Positions 16,899-25,908 of a stretch of DNA of 35,054 nucleotides are shown in pieces. Under the pieces are notes generated by a model, which saw only the letters and a program-made list of their open reading frames with translations, was not told the DNA's origin and did no database searches. The position numbers and the translations under genes were made by a program. Origin of the DNA: an uncultured Saprospiraceae bacterium (lineage in GTDB: Bacteria; Bacteroidota; Bacteroidia; Chitinophagales; Saprospiraceae); the NCBI GenBank assembly GCA_937944095.1, contig CALEAC010000116.1, positions 1-35,054 on the forward strand. The letters run 5' to 3'. Positions within the stretch are counted from its first letter, which is position 1, and each line of letters begins with the position of its first letter.

Positions 16899-17594
16899 TT
16901 ATATCCTATCAAATTGTCGTTCAGAAAAACTTAGACCCTGCACTTTTACGCCTGATATAGCTTGAAGTTCTGAAATAAGCTTAGAGCTATCATTGATATT
17001 CTTCATGTATATTCTGTATTCCTTCCCTATCAAGTTGGCTTTAAGCTCACTAGTGTAATACTTATACTCAGTCATCCTATAATTAGTTGTATATCTCTTG
17101 ATGATTTGCTCGATCTCTTTATTCTGTGCAGCACTTTTGGGATATTGCAGTTTTAGATCCCCTGGAAAAGTTGCCTTTCTAGAAAAAGGAGAAAGTCGCA
17201 ATAGAAAAGCAGTCGTACAAAATCCAATGGTACCACAGATTGCGATAGTAAAACCAAAGACACCACAGGCGATGCCAGCTGCTATAGCACTGAACATAAA
17301 GACTATATTCCTGGGGTCTCTAATTGTTGTTCTGAACCTGATGATAGACAAGGCGCCCAGCATCCCTAATCCTCTTGCGACACTATCCCCGATTGCTTGT
17401 AAGATCGTGGCGGCCACTATCGTCACTAATACCATCGCTTGTAAAAAATGATTAGGGCGATCTAAACCCTTACTGGTCTTCTCATATGTAAAGGCAATCA
17501 TAATCCCAAGTATAAGTGAACAGCTTACCGTCAATAAGATGGCTACTAAGGTCGGATTCTCAGAATTGTATTGTAATGATGTTATATCAAACAT
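16899..17594 (-). CDS. DUF4956 integral membrane protein
   Basis: A 231-residue membrane protein of the DUF4956 family. Four hydrophobic segments fill residues 15-150. The signature ARGLGMLGALSIIRFRTTIRDPRN lies between the second and third, with a conserved basic/acidic RFRTxxRDPR stretch somewhat reminiscent of MgtC-like proteins. The C-terminal 80 residues form a soluble domain ending GVKVQGLSFSERQFDRI. Biochemical function is unknown. From memory, DUF4956 genes often neighbour CotH kinase genes and VTC (polyphosphate polymerase) domain genes; here CotH is present but no VTC gene is visible. It is the first gene of the four-gene operon and probably its inner-membrane component. Confidence 0.85.
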   Translation of the reverse strand: MFDITSLQYNSENPTLVAILLTVSCSLILGIMIAFTYEKTSKGLDRPNHFLQAMVLVTIVAATILQAIGDSVARGLGMLGALSIIRFRTTIRDPRNIVFMFSAIAAGIACGVFGFTIAICGTIGFCTTAFLLRLSPFSRKATFPGDLKLQYPKSAAQNKEIEQIIKRYTTNYRMTEYKYYTSELKANLIGKEYRIYMKNINDSSKLISELQAISGVKVQGLSFSERQFDRI

Positions 17595-17655
17595 CTAGTC
17601 GATATTATATTAATGATGAGGTTGTACATAGTCTGAACTAAAACAAACACACTTA

Positions 17656-17682
17656 CTTGCATGAAGGTAAGCCTTAAGCAAG
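17656..17682 (-). terminator. Weak hairpin downstream of the molybdopterin operon
   Basis: CTTGC (17656-17660) pairs with GCAAG (17678-17682), and inner AAGG (17664-17667) pairs with CCTT (17672-17675). It lies about 50 bp after the oxidoreductase stop on the minus strand. The following sequence is T-rich but without a clean T run, so termination is uncertain. Confidence 0.3.
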
Positions 17683-17729
17683 ATAGTCTTAATAATCTAA
17701 ACCTGTATTAAGCAATTTTGGGCAGTAAA

Positions 17730-20573
17730 TTACAAATAGTAAGTACTCTTATCAGGCTTGAGTGGCCTTTTGAACCATAACGGTCGACGTAAACCATCTG
17801 GACCTGGAGCAGGTCTTGTCATTGCTAGCCACTGGCGATAGTTTTCCATGGATTTCTTGGTATCCACCACGATATCCCCGTATTTCTCATCCGGGCCTGG
17901 CTTCTCTATCCTAACACGCTGATGCCAGCAATGCATCCCAGAAATTGGATCAGGGTGTACAGCATGGGTTATATTCTGATGGACACCGCCATCCATCCAG
18001 AAGATTCTTTTACTATCCTTATCCTCACTGAGGAATGGTTTGATACCAGACTTCGTATTCATACGATAGACGCCATCTCCTTCATTAGCGATACCGACTG
18101 TATTAGTCGACCAGCTGTTGCCTTTATCTTGCTCACGCTTCCATCTACCCAGGTGATGAGAACAAGCAACCACACCTGGCTTCATCCCTTCTGTGACCCA
18201 GACCTTATCGATGAAGTAACCTATATCCGTATTCATTTTGACGAGACTACCAGTCTGAAAGCCCCACTTAGCGGCATCCTTAGGGTGCATCCAAATTGGA
18301 TTCCTATTGCTGATCTCCATCAGCCACTTAGCACTACCTGATCGTGAATGGATTAGCGTCGGTAATCGGAAGGTCGGTACTAAGACATATTCGCCTATAG
18401 ACTTATCTAATTTTTCATTGTGTATATGTGACTTGATATATGTCGGTGTGGCGTATTCGCCCCAACCCCAGTCCACCATCGTCTGACTGAAGATTTCGTT
18501 CTTCATTGTCGGTGTCGGAAATCCTAAGCGTGGCTCTCCATCCACCTGAATAGCTATGTTCTTACCATCCTTAGAATAAATACCTGTCTTCTCATCTAAA
18601 TCTGCACCAGCTAATTTCTCGTCACTGATCACATTTTCATTTTTCTTATAGGTATGTTTCTCTACTTCAAAGGCACCATACTTACGCATGTAGCCGAGTT
18701 CTGTCAGACCTTCCTTGGCCGCCGCAGCTGGTAGGTTAGGTGTATGCTCGAAGATATACTGGTAATATTCGTCTATCGTGATTTTCTCTCCTGGCCTGTA
18801 GGGAGACATGAAATGCTCACGTATCCCTAAACTACCGTCAGGATCTATCCGCCAACTCAGTTCTATCCAGAACTCATCTTCTTCCCATACTTCACCTGGA
18901 TTGCTCTCATAGGTGAATTGTACTTCCTTGCCTGCTCGTCTAGCAGCTTCACGCAAGACGGGTTGTCGGAAAGCGATCCACTTACCAGAATGTGTCGCAT
19001 AACTATTCAGATCATGCCGTTCCGCGCTATGCCCCATCGGCAAGACCATATCAGCAAAGAAAGCTGTCTCATTCCATATAGGCGTCATAGCGATATGACA
19101 ACCGAATAAGCTCTCATCCTTGTAGGCTTCCATCCAGACAAAACCATCAGGATAGGTCCAGACTGGGTTAAACACACGTGAAAAATAAGTATCCATATAA
19201 CCTCTGCCATCCTTAAGCATATGAGGCAGAAGGAAACTCATCTCATACATTGCTAAGGGATATTCCTTAGGGAAATGTAGTTCATTCCAGAACTTCTGTC
19301 CCGGTGGCACGCTATGAAACTGTGGCTTAAACTTACTCCATGAATTAGGTGAAGTACCACCAACTGTACCGACACTACCAGTAAGTACATTAAGAAAATG
19401 CAATGCTCGACTCACACACCAACCACCTAAGTTACCACTGGAGGCACTTCGCCAATTATGTGTCGAAAACTTTTCGCCAGCCTCTCCGATTAATACGGCG
19501 ACGTCGCGAACGACGGCGGCTTTGACACCACTCTCGCTTTCTGCATATTCTGGTGTATATTCAGCGTATTCCTCTATTAGTTTTTCTATAAACATCTCAA
19601 AAGTGACGTCAGCTTGTGGATGTTTCTTCTCTAGGTATTCGTCCCAATTGACCCACTTTTCTAAGTAGTCACGATTATATAATCCTTGCTCTAGTATAAT
19701 CTTAGCCATGGCTAACAGGACAGCGGCTTCCGTCCCAGGATAAGTCGGCATCCAATAATCAGACATGGAAGCCGTATTCGATAACCGTGGATCCATGGTT
19801 GCCAGCTTAGCACCTTTCATCTTAGCTTCGATAATACGCTGCGCATGTGGATTGAAGTAATGTCCACTTTCCAGATGGGCTGAGATTAAAAGTATAAATT
19901 TTGCATTAGCATGGTCTGGACTAGGTCTGTCATGTCCGTACCAGATATTGTAACCAAAACGTGCACCAGAAGAACAGATATTAGTATGACTATTGTGGCC
20001 ATCTATACCCCAAGCCTGAAGGACACGATTAGCATAACCTTCGTGACCTGGTCTACCTACATGATAAGCAATTTCGTTATGTCTTTTTTCTTGTAGAGCT
20101 TTTCGAATTCTTGCTGCGATGGTATCTAATGCTTCATCCCAAGTGATCTTCTCCCAGTTACCTTCACCACGTTTACCTACCCTCTTTAATGGATAAAGGA
20201 TACGCTCGGGATCTGTAATCTGATTAATTGTTGCTGGGCCTTTGGCACAATTCCGACCTCTACTACCTGGGTGGTATGGATTCCCTTCGAATTTCCTAAT
20301 CTCACCCTTTTCCTTATCGACATAAGCAGTCAGTCCACAAGCACTCTCACAGTTAAAGCAAGTCGTCGGTACTAAAGTATACGCTTTCTTCTCTTTCTTA
20401 GGCCAACTGGTCGCTTCGTACTCTTCCCAGTGATCCCACTGATCCATTGGAGGAAAATTCTCAAGTGAAGTCTGAGTCATCCTATCCAATAATGGATCTC
20501 TCTCCTTCTGTAAGTCAGGAATCAGCTTAAGTGACTCCGCTATCTTTTCTATAAATGATCTCTTTGTCCCCAT
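17730..20573 (-). CDS. Molybdopterin oxidoreductase catalytic subunit, SoeA/PsrA-like, no Tat signal
   Basis: A 947-residue DMSO-reductase-superfamily enzyme. The N-terminal [4Fe-4S] motif is CFNCESACG plus Cys109 (Cys72/75/79/109). HTNICSSGARFGYNIWYG places Cys200 as the likely molybdenum ligand. TMDPRLSNTASMSDYWMPTYPGTEAA and the C-terminal cofactor-binding domain are all present. No twin-arginine signal is seen (it begins MGTKRSFIEK), so it should act on the cytoplasmic side, like the sulfite-oxidising SoeA and unlike periplasmic polysulfide or thiosulfate reductases. It lies 2 bp downstream of the fused Fe-S/NrfD subunit gene and in an operon with a persulfide-dioxygenase-like gene, so sulfite oxidation is the favoured role. 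Polysulfide or another oxyanion as substrate cannot be excluded. Confidence 0.8.
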   Translation of the reverse strand: MGTKRSFIEKIAESLKLIPDLQKERDPLLDRMTQTSLENFPPMDQWDHWEEYEATSWPKKEKKAYTLVPTTCFNCESACGLTAYVDKEKGEIRKFEGNPYHPGSRGRNCAKGPATINQITDPERILYPLKRVGKRGEGNWEKITWDEALDTIAARIRKALQEKRHNEIAYHVGRPGHEGYANRVLQAWGIDGHNSHTNICSSGARFGYNIWYGHDRPSPDHANAKFILLISAHLESGHYFNPHAQRIIEAKMKGAKLATMDPRLSNTASMSDYWMPTYPGTEAAVLLAMAKIILEQGLYNRDYLEKWVNWDEYLEKKHPQADVTFEMFIEKLIEEYAEYTPEYAESESGVKAAVVRDVAVLIGEAGEKFSTHNWRSASSGNLGGWCVSRALHFLNVLTGSVGTVGGTSPNSWSKFKPQFHSVPPGQKFWNELHFPKEYPLAMYEMSFLLPHMLKDGRGYMDTYFSRVFNPVWTYPDGFVWMEAYKDESLFGCHIAMTPIWNETAFFADMVLPMGHSAERHDLNSYATHSGKWIAFRQPVLREAARRAGKEVQFTYESNPGEVWEEDEFWIELSWRIDPDGSLGIREHFMSPYRPGEKITIDEYYQYIFEHTPNLPAAAAKEGLTELGYMRKYGAFEVEKHTYKKNENVISDEKLAGADLDEKTGIYSKDGKNIAIQVDGEPRLGFPTPTMKNEIFSQTMVDWGWGEYATPTYIKSHIHNEKLDKSIGEYVLVPTFRLPTLIHSRSGSAKWLMEISNRNPIWMHPKDAAKWGFQTGSLVKMNTDIGYFIDKVWVTEGMKPGVVACSHHLGRWKREQDKGNSWSTNTVGIANEGDGVYRMNTKSGIKPFLSEDKDSKRIFWMDGGVHQNITHAVHPDPISGMHCWHQRVRIEKPGPDEKYGDIVVDTKKSMENYRQWLAMTRPAPGPDGLRRPLWFKRPLKPDKSTYYL

Positions 20574-20575
20574 CC

Positions 20576-22183
20576 CTAACTCAGTGCTATTCTTTGTGGT
20601 GCTTCCACCCAGATATGATTATTGAAATAGATACCTACTAGCATCAATATACCAGCTATACTGGTGACTATCGGTGAAGCGCCTAGGAACATCAGAATAG
20701 CTAACGGTATAACATTACCTACCATAATAGTTCCTAGCCAAAAGGGCAACTTGTAACGACCAGTCAGTATCATGGATACAACTGTCTTAGCGTCCTTAGT
20801 TGGATGGGTTATCGTTAGTTCTAATAACAGTGTGAATAAGTTAATTGTCATTGCGATAACCGCAGTCCACTTTAGAAAACTCATCCAAGTCTCAGTATGT
20901 ATTGTCCCTAGTGTAAAAAAGAAATAAATCGCTACACCAGCCATAACAGAATGGACTAACATATGTATGGCCATCGTCGGTGATTGCCAGAAGTCTCTGC
21001 CTTTTGCCTGAGCAAAAAGAAAAGCTGTATATACGGCAACGACAGTAGCAACAACAGCTGTTATGACATAAATGAAGCTGTAATTATCAAACCAGCTAAA
21101 ATACTGAGCCATTAATATTAAGGTCAATAGACCGCCATAGATGGTTATAGCATAGCCTCCTTTGACTAACCAGGACCCCCACTGAGGTCTTAGCAGTACA
21201 TAGGCAAATCGCTTAGGTTGATCTAGGTCCATTATAAGTAATAGCCCAGTTATCGCGAGGAAAACAAGCCCGACAATAGCGCCTGCACTCCATAAGAAGT
21301 TCTCGACTATACCCCCATGAAAAAGCAAAGCAAAGACTGGCACTAATAACATACCCGCAGAAATAGCTTTGGTCCAAACATAGGCACTGACTTCCCAACC
21401 CCATAGAATACCCTTATCGGGTGTATTGTAGACCTCCTTACTTTTTCCCATCACGACTTCGACAGTTCTAGGGGCTTTTTCTGGTTTAGGAGCCGGTGCC
21501 AGAGACATCAACTCACTGATGACATCCGAATTAGTATATGCTAATTTTTCTGCTTCCTTGACAAAGTGGCCAACACCTAAAGATTGCGACCCCCATAAAC
21601 TTCCATCTGATTTTTCGCTGCTACTAGGAACCAGTGAAGCATCATCTGCATCTATATAAAAGAGATTAGGCTGAGTTGCCTTTTCTGGTTTTCTTGTTTT
21701 GACAGTTTGCCTAGCCAGTAATTGAGCAATCTCAGTTTCTGGGTTTTCCATATCACCAGATATAATCGCGTGTTCTGGACAGACAACAACACAGGCTGGT
21801 TCTAGTCCGACATCGACACGATGTGCGCAATAATTACACTTAGCGGCAGTACTTGTATCCGGATCTATATATAGCGCATCGTAAGGACAGGCCTGCATAC
21901 ATGACTTACAACCGATACATCTATCCTTATCGAAATCCACAATACCATCAGGTCTAACAAACAGGGATTCTGTCGGACAGATTTCTACACAGGGTGCATC
22001 TGTACAGTGATTGCATCGCATGACTGAGAACAATCGCCTCGTATCGGGAAAAGTCCCCTTCTCCACTTGCTTAACCCAGGTGCGATTAACGCCCACAGGT
22101 ACTTGGTGCTCTGACTTACAGGCTGTTGTACAGGCGTGACAGCCTATACACTTCCTGTTATCTATAATAAATCCGTACTTCAA
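20576..22183 (-). CDS. Fused electron-transfer subunit: four-cluster ferredoxin plus NrfD-like membrane anchor
   Basis: At 535 residues this protein combines two subunits that are usually separate. Residues 1-145 form a DmsB/PsrB-type ferredoxin with four Cys sets (CIGCHACTTAC, CNHCTDAPCVEICP, CIGCKSCMQACP, CNYCAHRV...CVVVCP), enough for four [4Fe-4S] clusters. A variable linker of about 110 residues, rich in Ser, Pro and Ala, follows. Residues 262-535 form an NrfD/PsrC-like module with about eight transmembrane helices for quinone exchange. Electrons from the molybdenum subunit would pass through the clusters to menaquinone. No signal peptide is seen, so the clusters face the cytoplasm. It is 2-3 bp from both neighbours, so it is one operon. 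Confidence 0.88.
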   Translation of the reverse strand: MKYGFIIDNRKCIGCHACTTACKSEHQVPVGVNRTWVKQVEKGTFPDTRRLFSVMRCNHCTDAPCVEICPTESLFVRPDGIVDFDKDRCIGCKSCMQACPYDALYIDPDTSTAAKCNYCAHRVDVGLEPACVVVCPEHAIISGDMENPETEIAQLLARQTVKTRKPEKATQPNLFYIDADDASLVPSSSEKSDGSLWGSQSLGVGHFVKEAEKLAYTNSDVISELMSLAPAPKPEKAPRTVEVVMGKSKEVYNTPDKGILWGWEVSAYVWTKAISAGMLLVPVFALLFHGGIVENFLWSAGAIVGLVFLAITGLLLIMDLDQPKRFAYVLLRPQWGSWLVKGGYAITIYGGLLTLILMAQYFSWFDNYSFIYVITAVVATVVAVYTAFLFAQAKGRDFWQSPTMAIHMLVHSVMAGVAIYFFFTLGTIHTETWMSFLKWTAVIAMTINLFTLLLELTITHPTKDAKTVVSMILTGRYKLPFWLGTIMVGNVIPLAILMFLGASPIVTSIAGILMLVGIYFNNHIWVEAPQRIALS

Positions 22184-22186
22184 TGC

Positions 22187-23605
22187 TTAATTTGTCTGTA
22201 GTGTAGAACAAGATCCTTCTATCGTAAGGTCAGAAGTTTTTATTTTATCAAAGCTGCCAATTACATTAGTCAACTTCTCAAAGCCTTTGCTTAATAAAAT
22301 AGAAGCCGCAACTGTAGATCGATAACCGCTCCGACAATGTATATAATAAGGCTGATCAATTGCTAATTCTGAAAAATCGGATTTAGCAAAATAATCGAGC
22401 GGCATATTAATAGGCGTCATATGTGCTGCATCATATTCTCCAGGCTTACGCACATCGATAACTTCGCGGTCTGGGTTAGTCTTGTATATATCTATAAAGT
22501 CTTCTACCTCTAGAGTTTCCAGTCTACTCACTTTTTTGTTGCTACTTTCCCAAGAGCTGAAACCGCCTTTGAGGTAACCTATGGCGTTATCATAACCCAC
22601 TCTGGCTAGTCTTCTGACGGTTTCTTCTTCCCGACCCTCAGGACAGACAATCGCTATTTTCTGTTTCAGATCTGTAATCAACGCACCGACCCACGGGGCA
22701 AAACTGCCATCGAGTCCAACGAACAGAGAACCAGGAATATGTCCCCGGACAAAAGCCCATCGCTCTCGAACATCTAGTATCAGCACTGAATCATCTTTCC
22801 TAAGTGTATCGAAATCCTCTATACTTATAGCTCTTAGACCTTGAGCCATAACCTGATCTAGAGAGCCATACCCTTTTTTATTGAGTGCTGCATTCTTAGC
22901 AAAGTATTGTGGAGGCATCATCAGACCATCGGTCACTTCAGCTATGAACTCAGCCTTAGTCATATCTGGTCTTAATGCATAATTGGTCTTCTTCTGATTA
23001 CCCAGCGTATCCCAAGTCTCACTGCTCATGTTTTTGCCACAGGCTGAGCCAGCACCATGCGCAGGATAGACTATGACGTCGTCTGGCAGAGGCATAATCT
23101 TAATTCTCAAGCTGTCATACAGCCAGCCAGCTAAGTCCTCTTGGGTGAGGTTCGTCGCCTTCTGAGCAAGGTCAGGTCGACCGACATCACCTATAAAGAG
23201 TGTATCTCCAGTGAATATGGCATGTTCCTTACCCTCTTCATTAAGCAAAAGGTAGGTCGTACTTTCTGGCGTGTGTCCTGGGGTATGAAGAACTCGAAAA
23301 GTTAGTTTTCCGACTTTAAACTCATCACCGTCAGTTGCCATGTGTTTTTCGAAGTCTGTTTCTGCTTTAGGACCATAGATGATTGTTGCACCTGTCTTAG
23401 CTGCTAGATCTAGGTGACCCGAAACGAAATCTGCGTGAAAATGAGTCTCAAAGATGTATTTAATCTTAACACCTTTCTCTTGGGCACGCTGGATATATGG
23501 ATAGGATTCCCGTAAAGGGTCTATTACGGCTGCTTCGCCATCAGATTCTATAAAGTATGAACCCTGAGCAAGGCAGTTGGTATATATTTGTTCTATATGC
23601 TTCAT
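22187..23605 (-). CDS. MBL-fold persulfide-dioxygenase-like protein with two rhodanese domains
   Basis: A 472-residue cytosolic protein. The N-terminal metallo-beta-lactamase domain (1-245) has THFHAD (His55, His57, Asp59), TPGHT (His111), FTGDTLF (Asp134) and YPAHGAGSACG (His183), a pattern typical of ETHE1-like persulfide dioxygenases and related BlrH-type proteins. Rhodanese domain 1 (about 262-355) has CPEGRE with Cys321. Domain 2 (about 368-460) has the full catalytic loop CRSGYRS with Cys424. Expected chemistry: oxidation of glutathione or low-molecular-weight persulfide to sulfite, with sulfur transfer by the rhodanese parts. It is first in the operon with the molybdenum enzyme, which could consume the sulfite. 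A 9-bp palindrome lies about 20 bp upstream of its start. Confidence 0.88.
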   Translation of the reverse strand: MKHIEQIYTNCLAQGSYFIESDGEAAVIDPLRESYPYIQRAQEKGVKIKYIFETHFHADFVSGHLDLAAKTGATIIYGPKAETDFEKHMATDGDEFKVGKLTFRVLHTPGHTPESTTYLLLNEEGKEHAIFTGDTLFIGDVGRPDLAQKATNLTQEDLAGWLYDSLRIKIMPLPDDVIVYPAHGAGSACGKNMSSETWDTLGNQKKTNYALRPDMTKAEFIAEVTDGLMMPPQYFAKNAALNKKGYGSLDQVMAQGLRAISIEDFDTLRKDDSVLILDVRERWAFVRGHIPGSLFVGLDGSFAPWVGALITDLKQKIAIVCPEGREEETVRRLARVGYDNAIGYLKGGFSSWESSNKKVSRLETLEVEDFIDIYKTNPDREVIDVRKPGEYDAAHMTPINMPLDYFAKSDFSELAIDQPYYIHCRSGYRSTVAASILLSKGFEKLTNVIGSFDKIKTSDLTIEGSCSTLQTN

Positions 23606-23623
23606 AGCCGATTAATAAGTGTC

Positions 23624-23645
23624 TAAACTTAAGATTTTAAGTTTA
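23624..23645. promoter_or_regulatory. Perfect palindrome upstream of the sulfur operon (candidate operator)
   Basis: TAAACTTAA and TTAAGTTTA, 9-bp perfect arms around GATT, lie 18 bp before the ATG at 23605. On the minus strand TAAGTTTA in one arm is one base from the -7 consensus TAnnTTTG, so a bound repressor could block the promoter. No regulator gene is adjacent. The high A/T content makes the match less specific than its length suggests. Confidence 0.45.
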
Positions 23646-23716
23646 AAAAAAATAATCAGATACTTCTATAGACAAAAGTAGGTCAATAAGTCTATTAAGC
23701 CCAAATATTGGGTTAA

Positions 23717-25129
23717 TTAGGCAATTCCAGCTTGAAGTGACTCATGCGCTTCATCAAGCAGTTGTCGGACAGCAGCGTGATCAGGTCCATGAGCATATAC
23801 TCTTAGGACTGGCTCAGTGCCCGAGGGCCTCACCATAATCCATTCGTCTTCGGAAACAAAGAACTTATAGCCATCTAAGGCTTCAGTTTTAATCACTGGT
23901 CTATCACCAATTTGGGTGATATGTCCAGCTTTGCACTGATCCATAATCGCTAATTTCTTAGATTCTTCGATATGGAGATCATCTCGATCAAACTTGAACG
24001 GCCCGACTTTAGCATAGATATCATCTATCAACTGGGCAAGTGACTTACCTGTCTTAGCCATGAATTCCATGATTACAAGACCAATCCAGATGCCATCTCT
24101 TTCTTTGATATGACCTTTGACAGCGAGACCGCCTGACTCTTCGCCACCGACGAGTACATCTTTTTGGGTCATGATCTCAGCAATGTATTTGAACCCAATC
24201 TTAGTTACTTCGACATCGAGGCCATATTGCTCAGCCAACTTCTGCATCTTATTTGTCACAGAGAAAGTGATGATGACCTTTCCATCATAAGCTTTATGTT
24301 CTTTGAGGTAGTATAGTAGCAATAATAAGATATGGTGTGAATCCACAAATTCACCTGAAGCGTTATATAGACCTATCCTGTCTGCGTCACCATCGTTAGC
24401 AAGACCCAAATTGAGGTCCTCATTATTCTTTAAAGCTGCTGATAATTCGCCTAGGTTTCGATGAATAGGCTCGGGTGCCTGACCATGAAAGGAGGGGTTA
24501 TATTCGCAGTGCAGTAGATGAGCGTCCGGAAATAGTTTCTTTATCACATTCTGTCCAGCACCATACATTGCATCATAGGCCAGCTTGATATTAGATGATC
24601 TGATTAGATCTAGATCAAAGTTATCTTCTACATGCTTGAGGTAGAGGTCCTCTAGGTCCACATGCTCTAATAGGCCCTTTTTCTGATAAGTCTCTAGGGA
24701 TTCCATTCGGCCTAAGGCAGTCTCCGGTATGATTGCTTCTACTTCTGCTATATCACTTGGGATAGTCGGACCGCCATAGGCAGACTTCAATTTAAAACCG
24801 TTGTAGGAAGGTGGATTATGGCTGGCAGTTATGACAACGCCCATATCGGCTTTGAGCTTAACAACACCTAAGGAGACCATAGGCGTCGAGGCAAAGTGCT
24901 CGTCATAATAGACTTTGATACCGAAATTACACATCACCTGAGCAGCCGTCTTACTGAACATCGGCCCACCGAAGCGGCAGTCAAAACCCATGACGGCTGT
25001 TTTCATGCCCTTACTTACCATCCATCTAGCTGTAGCCTCAGCTACTCGCTTGACGTTATAGACTGTATAATCTTGTGCTATGATTGCACGCCAGCCATCC
25101 GTCCCGAATTTGATCGTTGCTTTATTCAC
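23717..25129 (-). CDS. Phosphoglucomutase/phosphomannomutase family protein
   Basis: A 470-residue alpha-D-phosphohexomutase. It begins at a GTG: the codon two before it is a stop (TAG), and the family's FGTDGWR motif starts at residue 8, so no other start is available. Active-site serine is Ser103 in TASHNPPSYNGFK. The metal loop is DGDADRIG, the sugar-specificity loop GGEESGG, and the phosphate-binding loop RPSGTEP near the C-terminus. The enzyme interconverts hexose 1- and 6-phosphates for polysaccharide or glycolytic flux; glucose versus mannose versus glucosamine preference cannot be fixed by eye. A short AGCCCAA-ATA-TTGGGTT hairpin just past the stop (23698-23714) may be a weak terminator. 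Confidence 0.93.
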   Translation of the reverse strand: MNKATIKFGTDGWRAIIAQDYTVYNVKRVAEATARWMVSKGMKTAVMGFDCRFGGPMFSKTAAQVMCNFGIKVYYDEHFASTPMVSLGVVKLKADMGVVITASHNPPSYNGFKLKSAYGGPTIPSDIAEVEAIIPETALGRMESLETYQKKGLLEHVDLEDLYLKHVEDNFDLDLIRSSNIKLAYDAMYGAGQNVIKKLFPDAHLLHCEYNPSFHGQAPEPIHRNLGELSAALKNNEDLNLGLANDGDADRIGLYNASGEFVDSHHILLLLLYYLKEHKAYDGKVIITFSVTNKMQKLAEQYGLDVEVTKIGFKYIAEIMTQKDVLVGGEESGGLAVKGHIKERDGIWIGLVIMEFMAKTGKSLAQLIDDIYAKVGPFKFDRDDLHIEESKKLAIMDQCKAGHITQIGDRPVIKTEALDGYKFFVSEDEWIMVRPSGTEPVLRVYAHGPDHAAVRQLLDEAHESLQAGIA

Positions 25130-25218
25130 CCTCTATCTATGGAATTGTTCTACAATAAAGCACCAAGGTAAAGCCACTTTTAACTATAAGCAAATTGAAT
25201 AGTCTGGCAACAGTTAGA

Positions 25219-25230
25219 ATTAGGCCTAAT
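25219..25230. repeat. 12-bp palindrome after the collagen operon
   Basis: ATTAGGCCTAAT, a perfect palindrome, lies 9 bp after the last collagen-like gene on the minus strand. With no loop and no T run it is a poor terminator. It could be a protein-binding site or chance. Confidence 0.25.
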
Positions 25231-25239
25231 AAGAAAATA

Positions 25240-25893
25240 TTAACCTAGATCTATCCAGTCAGTGCCATCATAATATCTGAAGCCTGGCAGGTTATCATAA
25301 CGGTTAGTCCCATCGTCTAGGTATATCAGACCTATTTCTGGAGCAGTTGGTGGTATCGACAACCTTTCCATAACTGGGTTCCCGGGTACTCCCAGTGAAC
25401 CAGTAGGACCTCTCAGACCTGTTTGGCCTGATGCGCCCGCAGCAGCTTGCGGGCCCTGAGGGCCTTCCGGCCCTTGTGGTCCATCTGGACCATCAGAACA
25501 AGTAACATACCTAGAATTGATGCAAAACAAGACAGATGAAAAAGTCTGCGTCCCTAGGTTTCTTAGTCCTTTATTATCATTGAGGTCATATTCGACCTGC
25601 ATTAGTGGTGTGGCGCCTAACCAATCTATAGCTGAGAAACTGCCTTGAAGGCCGATTCCTTGGCCGACGTTGAATGCGATACTGCCATTACCATCGGTCG
25701 TAGTTAGATGACTTTCTCGGTAGAATATATCCTGTTGGTTGTTATCAGCTAAGATAGTGACGATGAACTCGACATCGACATTCTCTAAGGCAGCTGACTG
25801 ATCATCTAGCAAAAGTCCTTGGTAGGTGAATGCCTCATATTGAGCAGTTGCCTGCAGGCTTAGAAGTATTAGAATTGCTACTATTAGTCTCAT
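25240..25893 (-). CDS. Collagen-like secreted protein, chain C
   Basis: A 217-residue exported protein with signal peptide LIVAILILLSLQATAQ. Residues 18-130 are the beta-rich head common in Bacteroidota exported proteins (FTYQGLLLDDQ ... FNVGQGIGLQGSF ... IDWLGATPLMQVEYD). A G-x-y tract of about 13 triplets follows ([15 protein letters not shown] ... GVPGNP) with one break, AAA replacing a G-x-y triplet in its middle. It ends in a short C-terminal module ([10 protein letters not shown] ... WIDLG) shared with the two upstream genes. There is no T9SS sorting domain. It is the last gene of the operon, starting 15 bp after chain B. Surface fibre or adhesin is the likely role. Confidence 0.8.
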   Translation of the reverse strand: MRLIVAILILLSLQATAQYEAFTYQGLLLDDQSAALENVDVEFIVTILADNNQQDIFYRESHLTTTDGNGSIAFNVGQGIGLQGSFSAIDWLGATPLMQVEYDLNDNKGLRNLGTQTFSSVLFCINSRYVTCSDGPDGPQGPEGPQGPQAAAGASGQTGLRGPTGSLGVPGNPVMERLSIPPTAPEIGLIYLDDGTNRYDNLPGFRYYDGTDWIDLG

Positions 25894-25908
25894 CTTATTT
25901 TCTTTTTT

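Noticed and set aside
17730-20573. Assignment of the molybdenum enzyme to alternative complex III (ActB) or nitrate reductase
   Set aside because: The neighbouring genes lack the cytochrome and other Act subunits, no Tat signal is present, and the PsrB/NrfD-like partner plus persulfide dioxygenase fit sulfur chemistry better.
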